Shown piece after piece: positions 34,497-43,381 of a stretch of 49,037 bases of DNA; positions within the stretch are counted from its first letter, which is position 1, and every line of letters starts with the position of its first letter. This stretch comes from Thermodesulfovibrio sp. N1 (GTDB lineage Bacteria > Nitrospirota > Thermodesulfovibrionia > Thermodesulfovibrionales > Thermodesulfovibrionaceae). Both the position numbers and the translations under genes were made by a program. The DNA lies in assembly GCF_001707915.1 (NCBI RefSeq), contig NZ_MAVV01000007.1, forward strand, positions 1 to 49,037, in the 5' to 3' direction. Below the pieces are notes generated by a model that saw nothing but the letters and a program-made list of their open reading frames with translations, had not been told where the DNA came from and searched no databases.

Positions 34497-34876
34497 GATG
34501 CTTCTTTGGCTAATTTATCTGCTACAGAATTTTCTTCTCTGTATACATGATATATCTTGTACTGATTAAATTTATTTAAAAGTTCTCTAACTTTTTCATA
34601 AAGGGGAATTAATTTTTTATTTCTTACTTTGTAAATACCAGATATCTGAAAAACAAGAAGTTCACTGTCTGAGAAAATTTCAATATCTTTTGCTTTGTGT
34701 TTTAATGCCTCTTCAAGCCCTCTTATCAAAGCGGTATATTCTGCTACATTATTTGTTGTTTTTCCAATATACTCAGATATTTCTATTTTTTTATTATCAA
34801 TAACAAGTAAACAACCTATTCCCGCATCTCCTGGATTTCCACGAGATGCTCCATCGCAGTACAGCTTTGCCTTCAT
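34478..34876 (-). CDS. rnhA: Ribonuclease HI
   Basis: 132 residues. The catalytic carboxylates are visible: YCDGASRGNPG, NNVAEYTALIRGLEEAL, FSDSELLV and ENSVADKLAKEA. The compact form without the basic protrusion is typical of this bacterial subtype. It removes RNA from RNA-DNA hybrids. ATGA overlap (4 bp) with the upstream zinc-ribbon gene. Confidence 0.9.
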   Translation of the reverse strand: MKAKLYCDGASRGNPGDAGIGCLLVIDNKKIEISEYIGKTTNNVAEYTALIRGLEEALKHKAKDIEIFSDSELLVFQISGIYKVRNKKLIPLYEKVRELLNKFNQYKIYHVYREENSVADKLAKEASWKTEE

Positions 34877-35613
34877 TCAGAGGAAACCTTTTGCTCTTCT
34901 TTTTTGTCCTTGGATTTATAATAAAGAATACGACCACATTGAGGGCAGTATTTAATAGTCTGGTTAAGTTTTATTTCAACATAAAGTTGTGGTGGAATAT
35001 GAAGGAAACAACCCTGGCAAATTTCATCTATAACTTCTGCTACTGCTAAGCCTTTGTGTTTTTTCATTAATTCTTTATATTCTTCGTATAATTCTGAAGG
35101 AAGTTGAGAGACAATATTTTTTCTTTTTTCTTTAAGGTTTTCTATTTCATTGTTTATTTTTTCTGCATCACTCTCTATGTCTTTTCTTAGTTGAAGAATT
35201 TCATTTTTTTTGCTTTCCCATTCCTTTCTACTTTTTTCCAGTAGTTTTATATTTTCATCAATTTCATAAAACATTAAAAGCAAATTGTCCTCTTCCTTTT
35301 TTATTGAATCTTCAATTAAACTGATCTCAAGAAGTAATGCTTGATATTCCTTATTCGTTTTTATCTGAGAAGTTTTTTCTTTTAGTTTTTTTATTTTCTC
35401 GTGTAAATCTTCTATCTGTCTTTCTTTTTCTTTCCTTTTCTTTTCTAAGTCTTGTAGTTTCTTTTTTTCATTTTCAAACTCTTTATCAAATTTGTTAATC
35501 ATTCCATCGATTTTTTTTAATTCAGAAGGAATAGTATCTAATGTATGTTTGAGAGAAATTATTTGGGAATCTATTTGCTGTAACTCAATGAGAGTTTTTA
35601 ACTCTTCTGTCAC
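34873..35613 (-). CDS. Coiled-coil protein with C4 zinc ribbon (CT398 type)
   Basis: 246 residues: a long coiled coil (about 1-175, dense in Lys/Glu) followed by a zinc ribbon with CQGCFLHIPPQ and CPQCGRILYY. Such CT398-like proteins are widespread beside rnhA and rpoN-linked genes, but their role is unclear. The frame is open into the neighbouring tRNA gene; I start at GTG 35613, which has AGGAGTG upstream and stays clear of the tRNA. Confidence 0.82.
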   Translation of the reverse strand: MTEELKTLIELQQIDSQIISLKHTLDTIPSELKKIDGMINKFDKEFENEKKKLQDLEKKRKEKERQIEDLHEKIKKLKEKTSQIKTNKEYQALLLEISLIEDSIKKEEDNLLLMFYEIDENIKLLEKSRKEWESKKNEILQLRKDIESDAEKINNEIENLKEKRKNIVSQLPSELYEEYKELMKKHKGLAVAEVIDEICQGCFLHIPPQLYVEIKLNQTIKYCPQCGRILYYKSKDKKEEQKVSSE

Positions 35614-35639
35614 AAAACTTTCACTCCTTTTATTTAAAA

Positions 35640-35713
35640 TGGGCCCACCAGGATTCGAACCTGGGACCAACCGGTTATGAGCCGGTAGCTCTGGCCAGCT
35701 GAGCTATGGGCCC
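35640..35713 (-). tRNA. tRNA with CAT anticodon (Met or Ile2)
   Basis: 74 nt on the minus strand. Acceptor GGGCCCA/TGGGCCC; anticodon stem ACCGG/CCGGT around CTCATAA, anticodon CAT; T arm GGTTCGAATCC. CCA is not encoded. The CGGCTCATAACCG anticodon arm resembles tRNA-Ile2, whose C34 is changed to lysidine by TilS; elongator Met cannot be ruled out. It does not have initiator-tRNA features. Confidence 0.93.
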
Positions 35714-35761
35714 TTTTTAAAAATGTTACAAAATTACTATAACCCTAAGAATGGGGTTAAG

Positions 35762-37072
35762 TCAAGATTCCTTAATGAAATCTCTAAGCCATTTAAGACC
35801 GCTCATTCGTTTTAATTTACGCATTGCTCTTAATTCTAATTGTCTTACCCTTTCCCTTGAAATGTGGAGTTCTTTGCCAACCTCTTCAAGACTTTCAGGT
35901 CTATCATGATTAATGCCATAACGTTTTAATAAAATTTCCTTTTCTTTATTTGTAAGATTTATAAAGAGTTCAAGTATTTTTTCTCTTAATTCATTACGCA
36001 TAGATTCATAATAGGGATTTGGTGAGTTAGAATCTTCTATAGTTTCTATTAATAAAGTATCATCATCTTCCCTTAAACTGATGTCTATTGATATTGGTTC
36101 CTTTGTAATCATTAAAATTTCTTCAATTTTTTCAACAGATATGTCTAAGATTGAAGAAATTTCATTTAAGTCAGGGTTGCTGTCTGTTTTTTGACAAATC
36201 TCTCTGAATAATTTATTAATTTTACATATATTATCAACAATATGAACAGGTACTCTGATAGTCTTTGAATGATCTGCTATAGCTCTGTTAATTGATTGTC
36301 TTATCCACCATGTTGCATATGTACTGAATTTGAATCCCTTTTTATATTCAAATTTATCAACAGCTTTCATCAATCCTATGTTTCCTTCCTGAATTAAATC
36401 TTCCAAAGGTAACCCTCTACCTAAATATCTTTTAGCAATGCTTACAACTAATTTTAGATTTGCCTCTATTAATTTATTTTTTGCTTCAGAAAACTCAAAA
36501 AATATCTTTTGAAGATTATCAAACCGTTTTATAAATTCTTCAGTGGGTAATCCAACAGTATCAATTACATCATTGCCTCTCTGGGCTAAGTTGTATATTT
36601 TTTCGAGTTCTTCAAAAAACATCACAATTAATTCATCTTTTAAGGGAATATTGAAAAAATTTTTTAAAATTTCTCTGTTATTCTTTTTTCTTCTCATTAT
36701 CGCCTTTATACTCTCAGAAATTTGAATGAATCTATGTTTAATTTCCTCAGTTTCTAATTCCTCTTCATCAATTATCTCTTTTGCTTTTTCTGGATTTTTA
36801 ATAAAAATTTCACTTAAAGAACCAATTTTGTTGTAGACAAAGGGAATACTAAGAAACTCTTCGATAAGTTGTCGTTTTTTATTATCAATTAACTTTGCTA
36901 ATGATTCTTCCTGCTGCCTTGTAAGAACAGGTATTTTCCCTATTAACTTGAAGTATAGTTTCAGAATATCGTATATATCTTCGGACTCTCTAATCTGAAA
37001 TACTTCTTCTTTTCCTTCAAAATTGTCAAAATTAATATTCAGTTCGTCAAAAGATTCCTCATAATCCTTCAT
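35762..37072 (-). CDS. rpoD: RNA polymerase primary sigma factor RpoD
   Basis: 436 residues. Region 1.2 near LYFKLIGKIPVLTRQQEESLA, region 2 with RYLGRGLPLEDLIQEGNIGL and FSTYATWWIRQSI, region 3 IRVPVHIVDNI, region 4 HTH near ESLEEVGKELHISRERVRQLE. Region 1.1 is largely absent and the non-conserved region is short. It directs housekeeping transcription. It overlaps dnaG by 14 bp. Confidence 0.95.
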   Translation of the reverse strand: MKDYEESFDELNINFDNFEGKEEVFQIRESEDIYDILKLYFKLIGKIPVLTRQQEESLAKLIDNKKRQLIEEFLSIPFVYNKIGSLSEIFIKNPEKAKEIIDEEELETEEIKHRFIQISESIKAIMRRKKNNREILKNFFNIPLKDELIVMFFEELEKIYNLAQRGNDVIDTVGLPTEEFIKRFDNLQKIFFEFSEAKNKLIEANLKLVVSIAKRYLGRGLPLEDLIQEGNIGLMKAVDKFEYKKGFKFSTYATWWIRQSINRAIADHSKTIRVPVHIVDNICKINKLFREICQKTDSNPDLNEISSILDISVEKIEEILMITKEPISIDISLREDDDTLLIETIEDSNSPNPYYESMRNELREKILELFINLTNKEKEILLKRYGINHDRPESLEEVGKELHISRERVRQLELRAMRKLKRMSGLKWLRDFIKES

Positions 37073-38762
37073 AAGAATTCCTTAAAATTTCTTTCTTTTG
37101 CCTTATAAGATTTTGTAAAAGATTTTTATCGGCTGATTTGCTTAATTCTTTAATTTTTTTATCTATGAATTTTATTTTAAGTCTTTTTATGCAATCCTTT
37201 AAATTCTCCATGATATAATCTTCATCAATTTCTGCGGAGATTATTAACTTAGATACAAATCTTTTTTCTTCTTCTGTTAAAGTGTTTAAAAATTTGTCAA
37301 CTGTGAAATCATTTTTTGCTTCCTTTTTGTCTGTATCAGTAATATTTTTCATCTTATAAAATATTTGCCTTACAATTTGATTTTCCAGTGTTTCAAGCTC
37401 AATTTTGCTTAATAGGGGTTGAATTTTATCAGGAAAAGATAGTGCTATTCTCAAAAGAGTCTCCTCTTCATTTAAAACATTAGTACCACTTTTCTTTTCA
37501 AAAGTTCTTTCTTTTTTCAAAGAAGTTAAAATTTTTTTAATCTCTTCTCTTAATGTAAGCTCATTTATTGTTGACTTTTCAGATAGTTCTTTTATTAATT
37601 CATCTCTGTAAATAAGATTGTTCATATATGCAATTTTATGAAGAAGTTCATAAACTTTTTCATTTAGAGTTTTTTTGGATTTAGTCTCTAAAATAAAATC
37701 TACCGGTGATAGTGCTTTTGCAATAAAATTTTTAAAAGTTTTTTCTCCATACCTTTGCAGTATACTTGCAGGGTCCTGTCCATCAGGTAATCTTGCGATT
37801 TTAACAATAAAGCCTTTCTGAAAGAGAGTCTGAAGAATTTTTTCTGCTGCCTGTGTTCCAGCTTCGTCACTATCAAAGACAATAACCACTTTGTTGGTAA
37901 ATCTTTTTAATTTATTTAATTGTTCCTGCGTTAAGGCAGTACCTAAGGGAGCAACAGAGTTTTTAAATCCGTATTGATGAGATAAAATTACATCAAGATA
38001 TCCTTCCATTAAAATGGCATATCCTTTTTGTCTAATATATTGTTTTGCCTGCCATAGTCCAAAGATGCTATTACCTTTTTTAAATATCGGCGTATCCGAT
38101 GAATTTATATACTTTGGAAGTTTAGAATCCTGTTGAATAATTCTACCTCCGAAGGCAACAACTCTTCCCGTTAAATCATGAATAGGGATAATGATTCTAT
38201 CTCTGAAAAAATCCATGAAATTATGTATAAGACCTGAAAATTTAATTATTTTTTCATCGAACCCCTGTTTTTTTAGATGCTGATATAAAAAATCTTTTTC
38301 TTCAGGTGCATAGCCGACTTTAAAAATTTCAATACTTTCTTGATTAATTCCTCTTTCTTTTAAGTATCTTTGAGCTATCTGAGATTCAGATAGTTTTTTT
38401 GAATATATTTCTGTAGCAATTTCATAAATCTGATAAAGTTTATCTTTAGGAATTGAATAGGTAGATGATTTATTAATTGGAAGTTCTATGCCAGCTTTAG
38501 TAGCTAACATAGATAAGGCTTCAATGAATGAAAGCTTTTCATACTCCATTAAAAAACTAAGGAGATCTCCTCCTTTACCGCAGCCAAAACAATGAAAAAT
38601 TTGTTTTGATGGACTTACAAAAAAAGAAGGAGTTTTTTCAGGATGGAAAGGGCATAAAGCTCTGTAATTTTGTCCTGTTTTAGTTAAGTTAATATATTCT
38701 GATATAAAGTCAACAATATCAATTTTGCTTTTTATTTCTTCTAATAATTTTTGGTAATCCAT
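37059..38762 (-). CDS. dnaG: DNA primase DnaG
   Basis: 567 residues. CHC2 zinc finger with C37, H40, C58 and C61; the TOPRIM part has MEGYLDVILSHQYG and IVFDSDEAGTQAA; the C-terminal DnaB-interaction region is shorter and less conserved. It makes RNA primers at the replication fork. Together with rpsU and rpoD it forms the macromolecular-synthesis cluster. Confidence 0.95.
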   Translation of the reverse strand: MDYQKLLEEIKSKIDIVDFISEYINLTKTGQNYRALCPFHPEKTPSFFVSPSKQIFHCFGCGKGGDLLSFLMEYEKLSFIEALSMLATKAGIELPINKSSTYSIPKDKLYQIYEIATEIYSKKLSESQIAQRYLKERGINQESIEIFKVGYAPEEKDFLYQHLKKQGFDEKIIKFSGLIHNFMDFFRDRIIIPIHDLTGRVVAFGGRIIQQDSKLPKYINSSDTPIFKKGNSIFGLWQAKQYIRQKGYAILMEGYLDVILSHQYGFKNSVAPLGTALTQEQLNKLKRFTNKVVIVFDSDEAGTQAAEKILQTLFQKGFIVKIARLPDGQDPASILQRYGEKTFKNFIAKALSPVDFILETKSKKTLNEKVYELLHKIAYMNNLIYRDELIKELSEKSTINELTLREEIKKILTSLKKERTFEKKSGTNVLNEEETLLRIALSFPDKIQPLLSKIELETLENQIVRQIFYKMKNITDTDKKEAKNDFTVDKFLNTLTEEEKRFVSKLIISAEIDEDYIMENLKDCIKRLKIKFIDKKIKELSKSADKNLLQNLIRQKKEILRNSYEGL

Positions 38763-38774
38763 TGCAAAAAAGGC

Positions 38775-39731
38775 TTATTGCCTTTTTACTCTTACAAAAC
38801 CGGAGCACTCAAGTATTTTAATATCTTCTTCCTCCAAAATTCGGTCAAGCAAAAGATTTAATCCCAAATTATCACTTGCTATATGTCCTGCAATAACTAC
38901 ATTTATATGATTTTTTTCTGCTTCTTTGCGGTGCTCCTCGCTTAAATGCATAGCTACTATGGTATTAATTCCGCTTAATGCTATACTGTTGAATATATCC
39001 TTTGATCCCTCTGTTCCTCCTGTCATATCAACGAATATTTTCCCTGCTTTTCTATCTTTGTTGCCAATTAAAATTCTTGGACCAGCATTGTTTTTTTCAG
39101 CCTCTCTGTATTCTGGAATTTCAAGTAAAATTTCAATGACATCGTCTAAAGTAAAAGGTTTTTTATCATCAAAAATTTTCTGTAAATAAGTTGCAACCAT
39201 GTTGTCCGCAGGTGTATGTAAACACAGGAAAGGAATATTAAGAAGTCTTGCTGCATCAACAGCCCTTGTATGATTTACTGGCATAAGTTTTCTTTCGACT
39301 TCCTTAATTCTGCTTTCCATAAGACTTTCAGCTATATTAATAGGCACACCAAACCTTCCAAGAATATCCGCTTGCATATACATTACTGCAAATAGCCTTG
39401 CATAAGCTCCACCTTCAGGATGATGAGAGATAATTAAATCTACTCTTTCACCTTTTTGCCTTAAAGCATCAGCTAAAACTACTTCGCCAACTTCCATGTC
39501 TATTCCTGCTATTATTGTTTTAATTTCTTCATCACCGCTTCCTACAAGAATTCTTGAGTCAGCATAGGGATTTTCTAAAGACTCCATATCAAAAAACTGT
39601 TTTTTCTTTTCAGAAAGTGTTTCATAATCCTTTTTTCTTTTTTCCAATTCCTTTAATATTAGCTCTTTTCCTCTGGGATCATTTTCTATACCAATCTGTA
39701 TAGCTTTTTTATATAAATCTCTTAATTTCAT
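38775..39731 (-). CDS. Nif3-like dinuclear metal centre protein
   Basis: 318 residues. VDLIISHHPEGG holds the paired histidines typical of Nif3/DUF34 proteins, HLSEEHRKEAEK and VVIAGHIASDN give further metal ligands near the C-terminus. Nif3 proteins bind two metals; the substrate is not established. The N-terminal ~80 residues are an extra charged region not seen in short Nif3 members. AGGAGGATC precedes the ATG. dnaG follows after 12 bp. Confidence 0.78.
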   Translation of the reverse strand: MKLRDLYKKAIQIGIENDPRGKELILKELEKRKKDYETLSEKKKQFFDMESLENPYADSRILVGSGDEEIKTIIAGIDMEVGEVVLADALRQKGERVDLIISHHPEGGAYARLFAVMYMQADILGRFGVPINIAESLMESRIKEVERKLMPVNHTRAVDAARLLNIPFLCLHTPADNMVATYLQKIFDDKKPFTLDDVIEILLEIPEYREAEKNNAGPRILIGNKDRKAGKIFVDMTGGTEGSKDIFNSIALSGINTIVAMHLSEEHRKEAEKNHINVVIAGHIASDNLGLNLLLDRILEEEDIKILECSGFVRVKRQ

Positions 39732-39754
39732 AGATCCTCCTTTTAAATGGATTA

Positions 39755-39797
39755 ATAAAAAAAATAGAGGAGCTCACGTTTCATAAACTCCTCTATT
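39755..39797 (-). terminator. Rho-independent terminator after rpsU
   Basis: On the minus strand, AATAGAGGAG and CTCCTCTATT (39763-39797) pair perfectly over 10 bp, followed by a run of T (39756-39764). It separates rpsU from the Nif3-dnaG-rpoD genes, so it may set a high rpsU-to-dnaG transcript ratio by partial readthrough. Confidence 0.88.
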
Positions 39798-39813
39798 AAT
39801 CATTGAGAAAAAA

Positions 39814-40011
39814 TTATTTAGATAGCATTTTTAATTTTTTTGCCAGCTTTTTTTTAGCAGCAAGAACTTTTTTCTTTCTTTTTACGCTCGGCTTTTCATA
39901 GTGTTCTCTTTTTTTGATCTCTGAAAGAATTCCCTCTCTTTCGCACTGCTTTTTGAACAATTTGAGAGCTGACTCAAAAGAATCCATATCTCTTACATTT
40001 ACAGAGGGCAT
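39814..40011 (-). CDS. rpsU: 30S ribosomal protein S21
   Basis: 65 residues: [20 protein letters not shown] and a very basic C-terminus ([18 protein letters not shown]). Full length. Very strong ribosome site (GGAGGGGAGGAA). First gene of the macromolecular-synthesis cluster. Confidence 0.94.
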   Translation of the reverse strand: MPSVNVRDMDSFESALKLFKKQCEREGILSEIKKREHYEKPSVKRKKKVLAAKKKLAKKLKMLSK

Positions 40012-40052
40012 TCAGTTCCTCCCCTCCTCTCTTTTATGAATTTAATTAAGAT

Positions 40053-40095
40053 ACTTTACCAGTAAAACTGTAAATTAGTCAATAAAATTTGTCAA
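40053..40095 (-). promoter_or_regulatory. Two overlapping predicted promoters of rpsU
   Basis: On the minus strand: TTGACA (40090-40095), 17 nt, TACAGT (40067-40072); and TTGACT (40077-40082), 18 nt, TAAAGT (40053-40058). Either gives a 40-50 nt leader. Confidence 0.55.
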
Positions 40096-40410
40096 AAAAT
40101 AAAAAATTTTTTAATTTTCCTGCCCTTTATTATCATAATTGCCAGTCTAAATTTGCTAATTGAGGAAAACTATCTTCGCTCATTAGAGATTTTGACATTT
40201 TAGGTTTAGCTACAAAATATAACTTATAGACTGACATTGATCTTCTTGATATGCTACCTAATCTGTTATTCACAAGCAACATAACCGTTTAGAATTTTTT
40301 GTATAAGTGAATTTTTAGGAGCAAAAACATCTAGATGCTCAAAATTAAGACCAATCATATTTAATTATTTTTATGCTTAATTTTTAAAATTGTTTTTAAA
40401 GTGTAAAATG
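40096..40410. other. AT-rich intergenic stretch without visible gene
   Basis: Between the divergent rpsU and DUF2703 genes. No reading frame with coding character, no hairpin repeat unit and no recognisable RNA; it could contain a decayed gene, but nothing identifies it. Confidence 0.5.
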
Positions 40411-40440
40411 TTGACTAATTTAATAAAATATTTTTATTAT
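40411..40440 (+). promoter_or_regulatory. Predicted promoter of the DUF2703 gene
   Basis: TTGACT (40411-40416), 18-nt spacer, TATTAT (40435-40440). Unlike the leaderless genes, AGAGG lies five bases before the ATG at 40470. Confidence 0.6.
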
Positions 40441-40469
40441 ATTTTATCATTCTCTAAGAAGAGGCAAAG

Positions 40470-40862
40470 ATGAAAAAACTTATTATCAAATGGCAGAGAC
40501 TTCTTTACAATAACTCTACCTGTCCAAGATGTTCGGAGACAGAGAAAGAAATTGAAGAAGCCTTTTTTAAGCTTAAAGAAGCTTTTAAACATTTAAATAT
40601 TGAGGTTATCTTAGAAAAAATTGAACTGAATAAAGTTGAATTCAGTAAAACTCCACTTAGTTCCAATCTAATATTAATTAATAATAAACCTCTTGAGGAA
40701 TGGCTGGGTGCAGAGACGGGGAAATCGAAATGTTGTAGTGTCTGTGGAGACGAAGACTGTAGAACTATTCATTTTAAGGGGAATACTTATGAGGCTATTC
40801 CTGAAAATTTGATAATTAAAGCATCTTTGATTGCTGCATCTGAAATGTTTTTTACAAAATAA
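40470..40862 (+). CDS. DUF2703 family cysteine-rich protein
   Basis: 130 residues with a thioredoxin-like CPRC site (C18, C21) near the N-terminus and a second cysteine cluster, KCCSVCGDEDC, after residue 85. This matches the DUF2703 family, found in anaerobes and often near metal or arsenic genes. A redox or metal-binding role is inferred; function is unknown. It is a single gene with its own promoter. Confidence 0.72.
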   Translation: MKKLIIKWQRLLYNNSTCPRCSETEKEIEEAFFKLKEAFKHLNIEVILEKIELNKVEFSKTPLSSNLILINNKPLEEWLGAETGKSKCCSVCGDEDCRTIHFKGNTYEAIPENLIIKASLIAASEMFFTK

Positions 40863-41283
40863 AATTTTAGGAGAAACTGAGGAAGAGCTTTCTTGAAAAG
40901 CTTCACAATTTCAAACTATTTCCTTTTTTGTAATTATCAGTATGATTATTAAAATTGCTATAGCTATTGCATTTTCGGCTTTTAATCCCACTGTATGTAA
41001 ACATTTTTAAAGATAAATAGAGGAACTTCATGTTCCAATGCGTTGTCCTGATGGGAAATCAAAGGAACTTTCTTCAAAAAAAGAAGATATCCTTCGCTTG
41101 CGCTTAGAATTACAAATTAAAGTGTGAGACTTTTCTATTTTTGGCTGAAAATAAAAAAAATTATCCAAGACAGCACTTCTCTATTGTAAATTTGAAATGT
41201 CAGCAAAGGACTTTCGAATTTTTTCTCAAGTTTTGTATAATTTTATAATTATTTTATAAAAATTTTATAAATGGGAGGTATCA
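40863..41283. other. Intergenic stretch with one decayed hairpin repeat
   Basis: No gene is visible between DUF2703 and lysA. A degenerate repeat unit lies at 41086-41112 (GATATCCTTCGCTTGCGCTT then AGAATTAC). A 22-codon frame at 40942-41010 has hydrophobic content but no family match. TATAAT boxes at 41236 and 41244 are the likely lysA promoter region, with a weak -35. Confidence 0.6.
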
Positions 41284-42540
41284 GTGCATTTTTTTAATTA
41301 TAAAAATGGACAATTATATGCTGAAGATGTTCCTGTAATTGAACTTGTTAAGGAATTTGGCTCTCCTCTTTATATTTATAGTTATGGAACTCTTATTAGA
41401 CATGTAAGAGCCTATGAAGAAGCTTTTTGTGAAGTCCCTCACATAATTTGCTACGCTGTTAAAGCCAACTCTAATTTAGCAATACTGAATCTTTTTGCTC
41501 AATTAGGGCTTGGTGCTGATATTGTCTCAGGAGGAGAACTTTACAAAACATTAAAAGCTGGAATTAAACCTTTTAGAATAGTCTTTGCAGGTGTTGGGAA
41601 AACAGAGGAAGAAATAGAGTATGCTCTTAAAAGTAAAATATTAATGTTTAATGTAGAGTCGGAAGCTGAACTAATTAAAATAAATGAAGTAGCAAAAAAA
41701 TTAAAAAAACAGGCTTCTGTTGCCCTAAGAGTAAATCCTGATATTGATCCAAAAACCCACAAATATATTGCCACAGGACTTAAAACAAGCAAATTCGGTA
41801 TTCCAATAGAAAAAGCCCTTGATTATTACAAGCTTGCTAAATCCTTAGAAAATATCAAGATAATCGGAATTCATAAACATATAGGTTCACAAATTACAGA
41901 AACTAAAGCCTATGTTGAGGCATTATCTAAAATTCTCGATTTATATGATAAACTTGTCAAATTCGATTTAAATATTGAATACATTGACATTGGTGGTGGA
42001 CTTGGAATTACTTATAAAGATGAAGAACCACCCCATCCAAAAGATTTAGCTAATGCTCTAATTCCACTTATTAAAAATAAAAAAGGAAAAATCATAATTG
42101 AGCCAGGTAGATCAATTGTAGGTAATGCAGGAATACTTGTTACAAAGGTTTTATACACTAAAACATCGGAAGAAAAAAATTTTATAATAGTTGATGCAGG
42201 AATGAATGACCTCATAAGACCTACTCTTTATGGTTCCTACCATGAAATACAACCTGTAACTTCCAAAGACAGAAATAAAATATTAGCAGATATAGTTGGA
42301 CCTATATGTGAGTCAGGAGATTTTCTTGCAAAGGATAGACAGATAGAAAAAATTTTACCCGGTGAGTATCTTGCTGTTATGAGCGCAGGAGCCTATGGTT
42401 TTAGTATGTCATCGAATTATAACAGTAGACCAAGAGCAGCTGAAGTATTAGTAAAAGGAGAACAGTATGCCCTGATAAGACAACGGGAGACCTATCGAGA
42501 TTTGATCAGAAATGAAATTATACCGGAGGAGCTTCTATGA
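41284..42540 (+). CDS. lysA: Diaminopimelate decarboxylase
   Basis: 418 residues of fold-type III PLP enzyme. CYAVKANSNLAIL carries the PLP lysine, IGIHKHIGSQI and EPGRSIVGNAG bind phosphate, and GPICESGDFLAKDR is the active-site block. It makes L-lysine from meso-diaminopimelate. The start is GTG at 41284, with GGGAGG five bases upstream. It overlaps dapF by 4 bp. Confidence 0.95.
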   Translation: MHFFNYKNGQLYAEDVPVIELVKEFGSPLYIYSYGTLIRHVRAYEEAFCEVPHIICYAVKANSNLAILNLFAQLGLGADIVSGGELYKTLKAGIKPFRIVFAGVGKTEEEIEYALKSKILMFNVESEAELIKINEVAKKLKKQASVALRVNPDIDPKTHKYIATGLKTSKFGIPIEKALDYYKLAKSLENIKIIGIHKHIGSQITETKAYVEALSKILDLYDKLVKFDLNIEYIDIGGGLGITYKDEEPPHPKDLANALIPLIKNKKGKIIIEPGRSIVGNAGILVTKVLYTKTSEEKNFIIVDAGMNDLIRPTLYGSYHEIQPVTSKDRNKILADIVGPICESGDFLAKDRQIEKILPGEYLAVMSAGAYGFSMSSNYNSRPRAAEVLVKGEQYALIRQRETYRDLIRNEIIPEELL

Positions 42541-43370
42541 ATAAAAAATTAGAGTTTATAAAGATGCATGGATTGGGTAATGATTTTATTTTAATTGATT
42601 GTATAAAACAGGATATACCTAATCCAGAAGATTTTGCTGTTAAATACTGTAATCGCAGATTTGGAATTGGAGCAGATCAGCTACTGCTTCTTTATCCCTC
42701 AGAGATTGCAGATTTTAAAATGAGAATATTTAATGCTGACGGTTCAGAGGTAGAGATGTGCGGAAATGGGATAAGGTGTTTTGCTAAATATATTTGGGAT
42801 AGAGGACTTTCTAAAAAGGAAGTACTTGAAGTAGAAACCCTTGCTGGAATTATTAAACCTAAAAAAATAGGAAACCTTATTCAGGTAGATATGGGAATTC
42901 CCCAATTTAATCCCTCTATGATTCCTGTTGATGTAGAAGGAGAACAGGCATTTGATATACTCCTTGAAGTTTCAGGATGGCATACAAAAATTAACTGTGT
43001 TAGTATGGGTAATCCCCATGCAGTTATTTTTCTCTCTGTAGAGCCTAAGGACTTTGCTGTTTATAAATACGGTCCGTTAATTGAAAATCATCCAATCTTT
43101 CCAAAAAGAACCAATGTAGAATTTGCTTTTGTACAAAATCCACAGGAAATAACAATGCGGGTTTGGGAAAGAGGAGCAGGAGAAACTCTTGCCTGCGGAA
43201 CAGGTGCTTGTGCTACTGCAGTAGCAGCAATAAAAAAAGGTTTTACAGAAAAAAAAGTTACCGTTCATCTCTTAGGGGGGGATTTACATGTTGAGTGGGC
43301 AGAGGATGGTCATGTGTATATGACAGGACCAGCAGAGGAAGTTTTTGAAGGTAGACTTACAAATTATTAA
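42537..43370 (+). CDS. dapF: Diaminopimelate epimerase
   Basis: 277 residues. The two catalytic cysteines lie in EMCGNGIRCFAKY and LACGTGACATAV; MHGLGNDFILID marks the N-terminus. It converts LL- to meso-diaminopimelate, used for peptidoglycan and by LysA. ATGA overlap with lysA means the two are translated together. Confidence 0.96.
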   Translation: MNKKLEFIKMHGLGNDFILIDCIKQDIPNPEDFAVKYCNRRFGIGADQLLLLYPSEIADFKMRIFNADGSEVEMCGNGIRCFAKYIWDRGLSKKEVLEVETLAGIIKPKKIGNLIQVDMGIPQFNPSMIPVDVEGEQAFDILLEVSGWHTKINCVSMGNPHAVIFLSVEPKDFAVYKYGPLIENHPIFPKRTNVEFAFVQNPQEITMRVWERGAGETLACGTGACATAVAAIKKGFTEKKVTVHLLGGDLHVEWAEDGHVYMTGPAEEVFEGRLTNY

Positions 43371-43381
43371 TATTAAAAAAT

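Noticed and set aside
35614-35670. Zinc-ribbon protein start at 35670
   Set aside because: It would place the first codons inside the tRNA gene; GTG 35613 has a Shine-Dalgarno and matches the family.
35714-35761. AACCC/GGGTT hairpin as rpoD terminator
   Set aside because: Five-bp stem without a downstream T run; read-through into the tRNA is possible, so no terminator is called.
40885-40905. AGCTTT/AAAGCT hairpin as terminator of the DUF2703 gene
   Set aside because: The stem is only six pairs and AT-rich and is not followed by a T run.
40863-41283. Lysine riboswitch before lysA
   Set aside because: The gap was scanned for the five-helix lysine element and its conserved purine core; none is evident, and a ribosome site with nearby TATAAT boxes explains expression.
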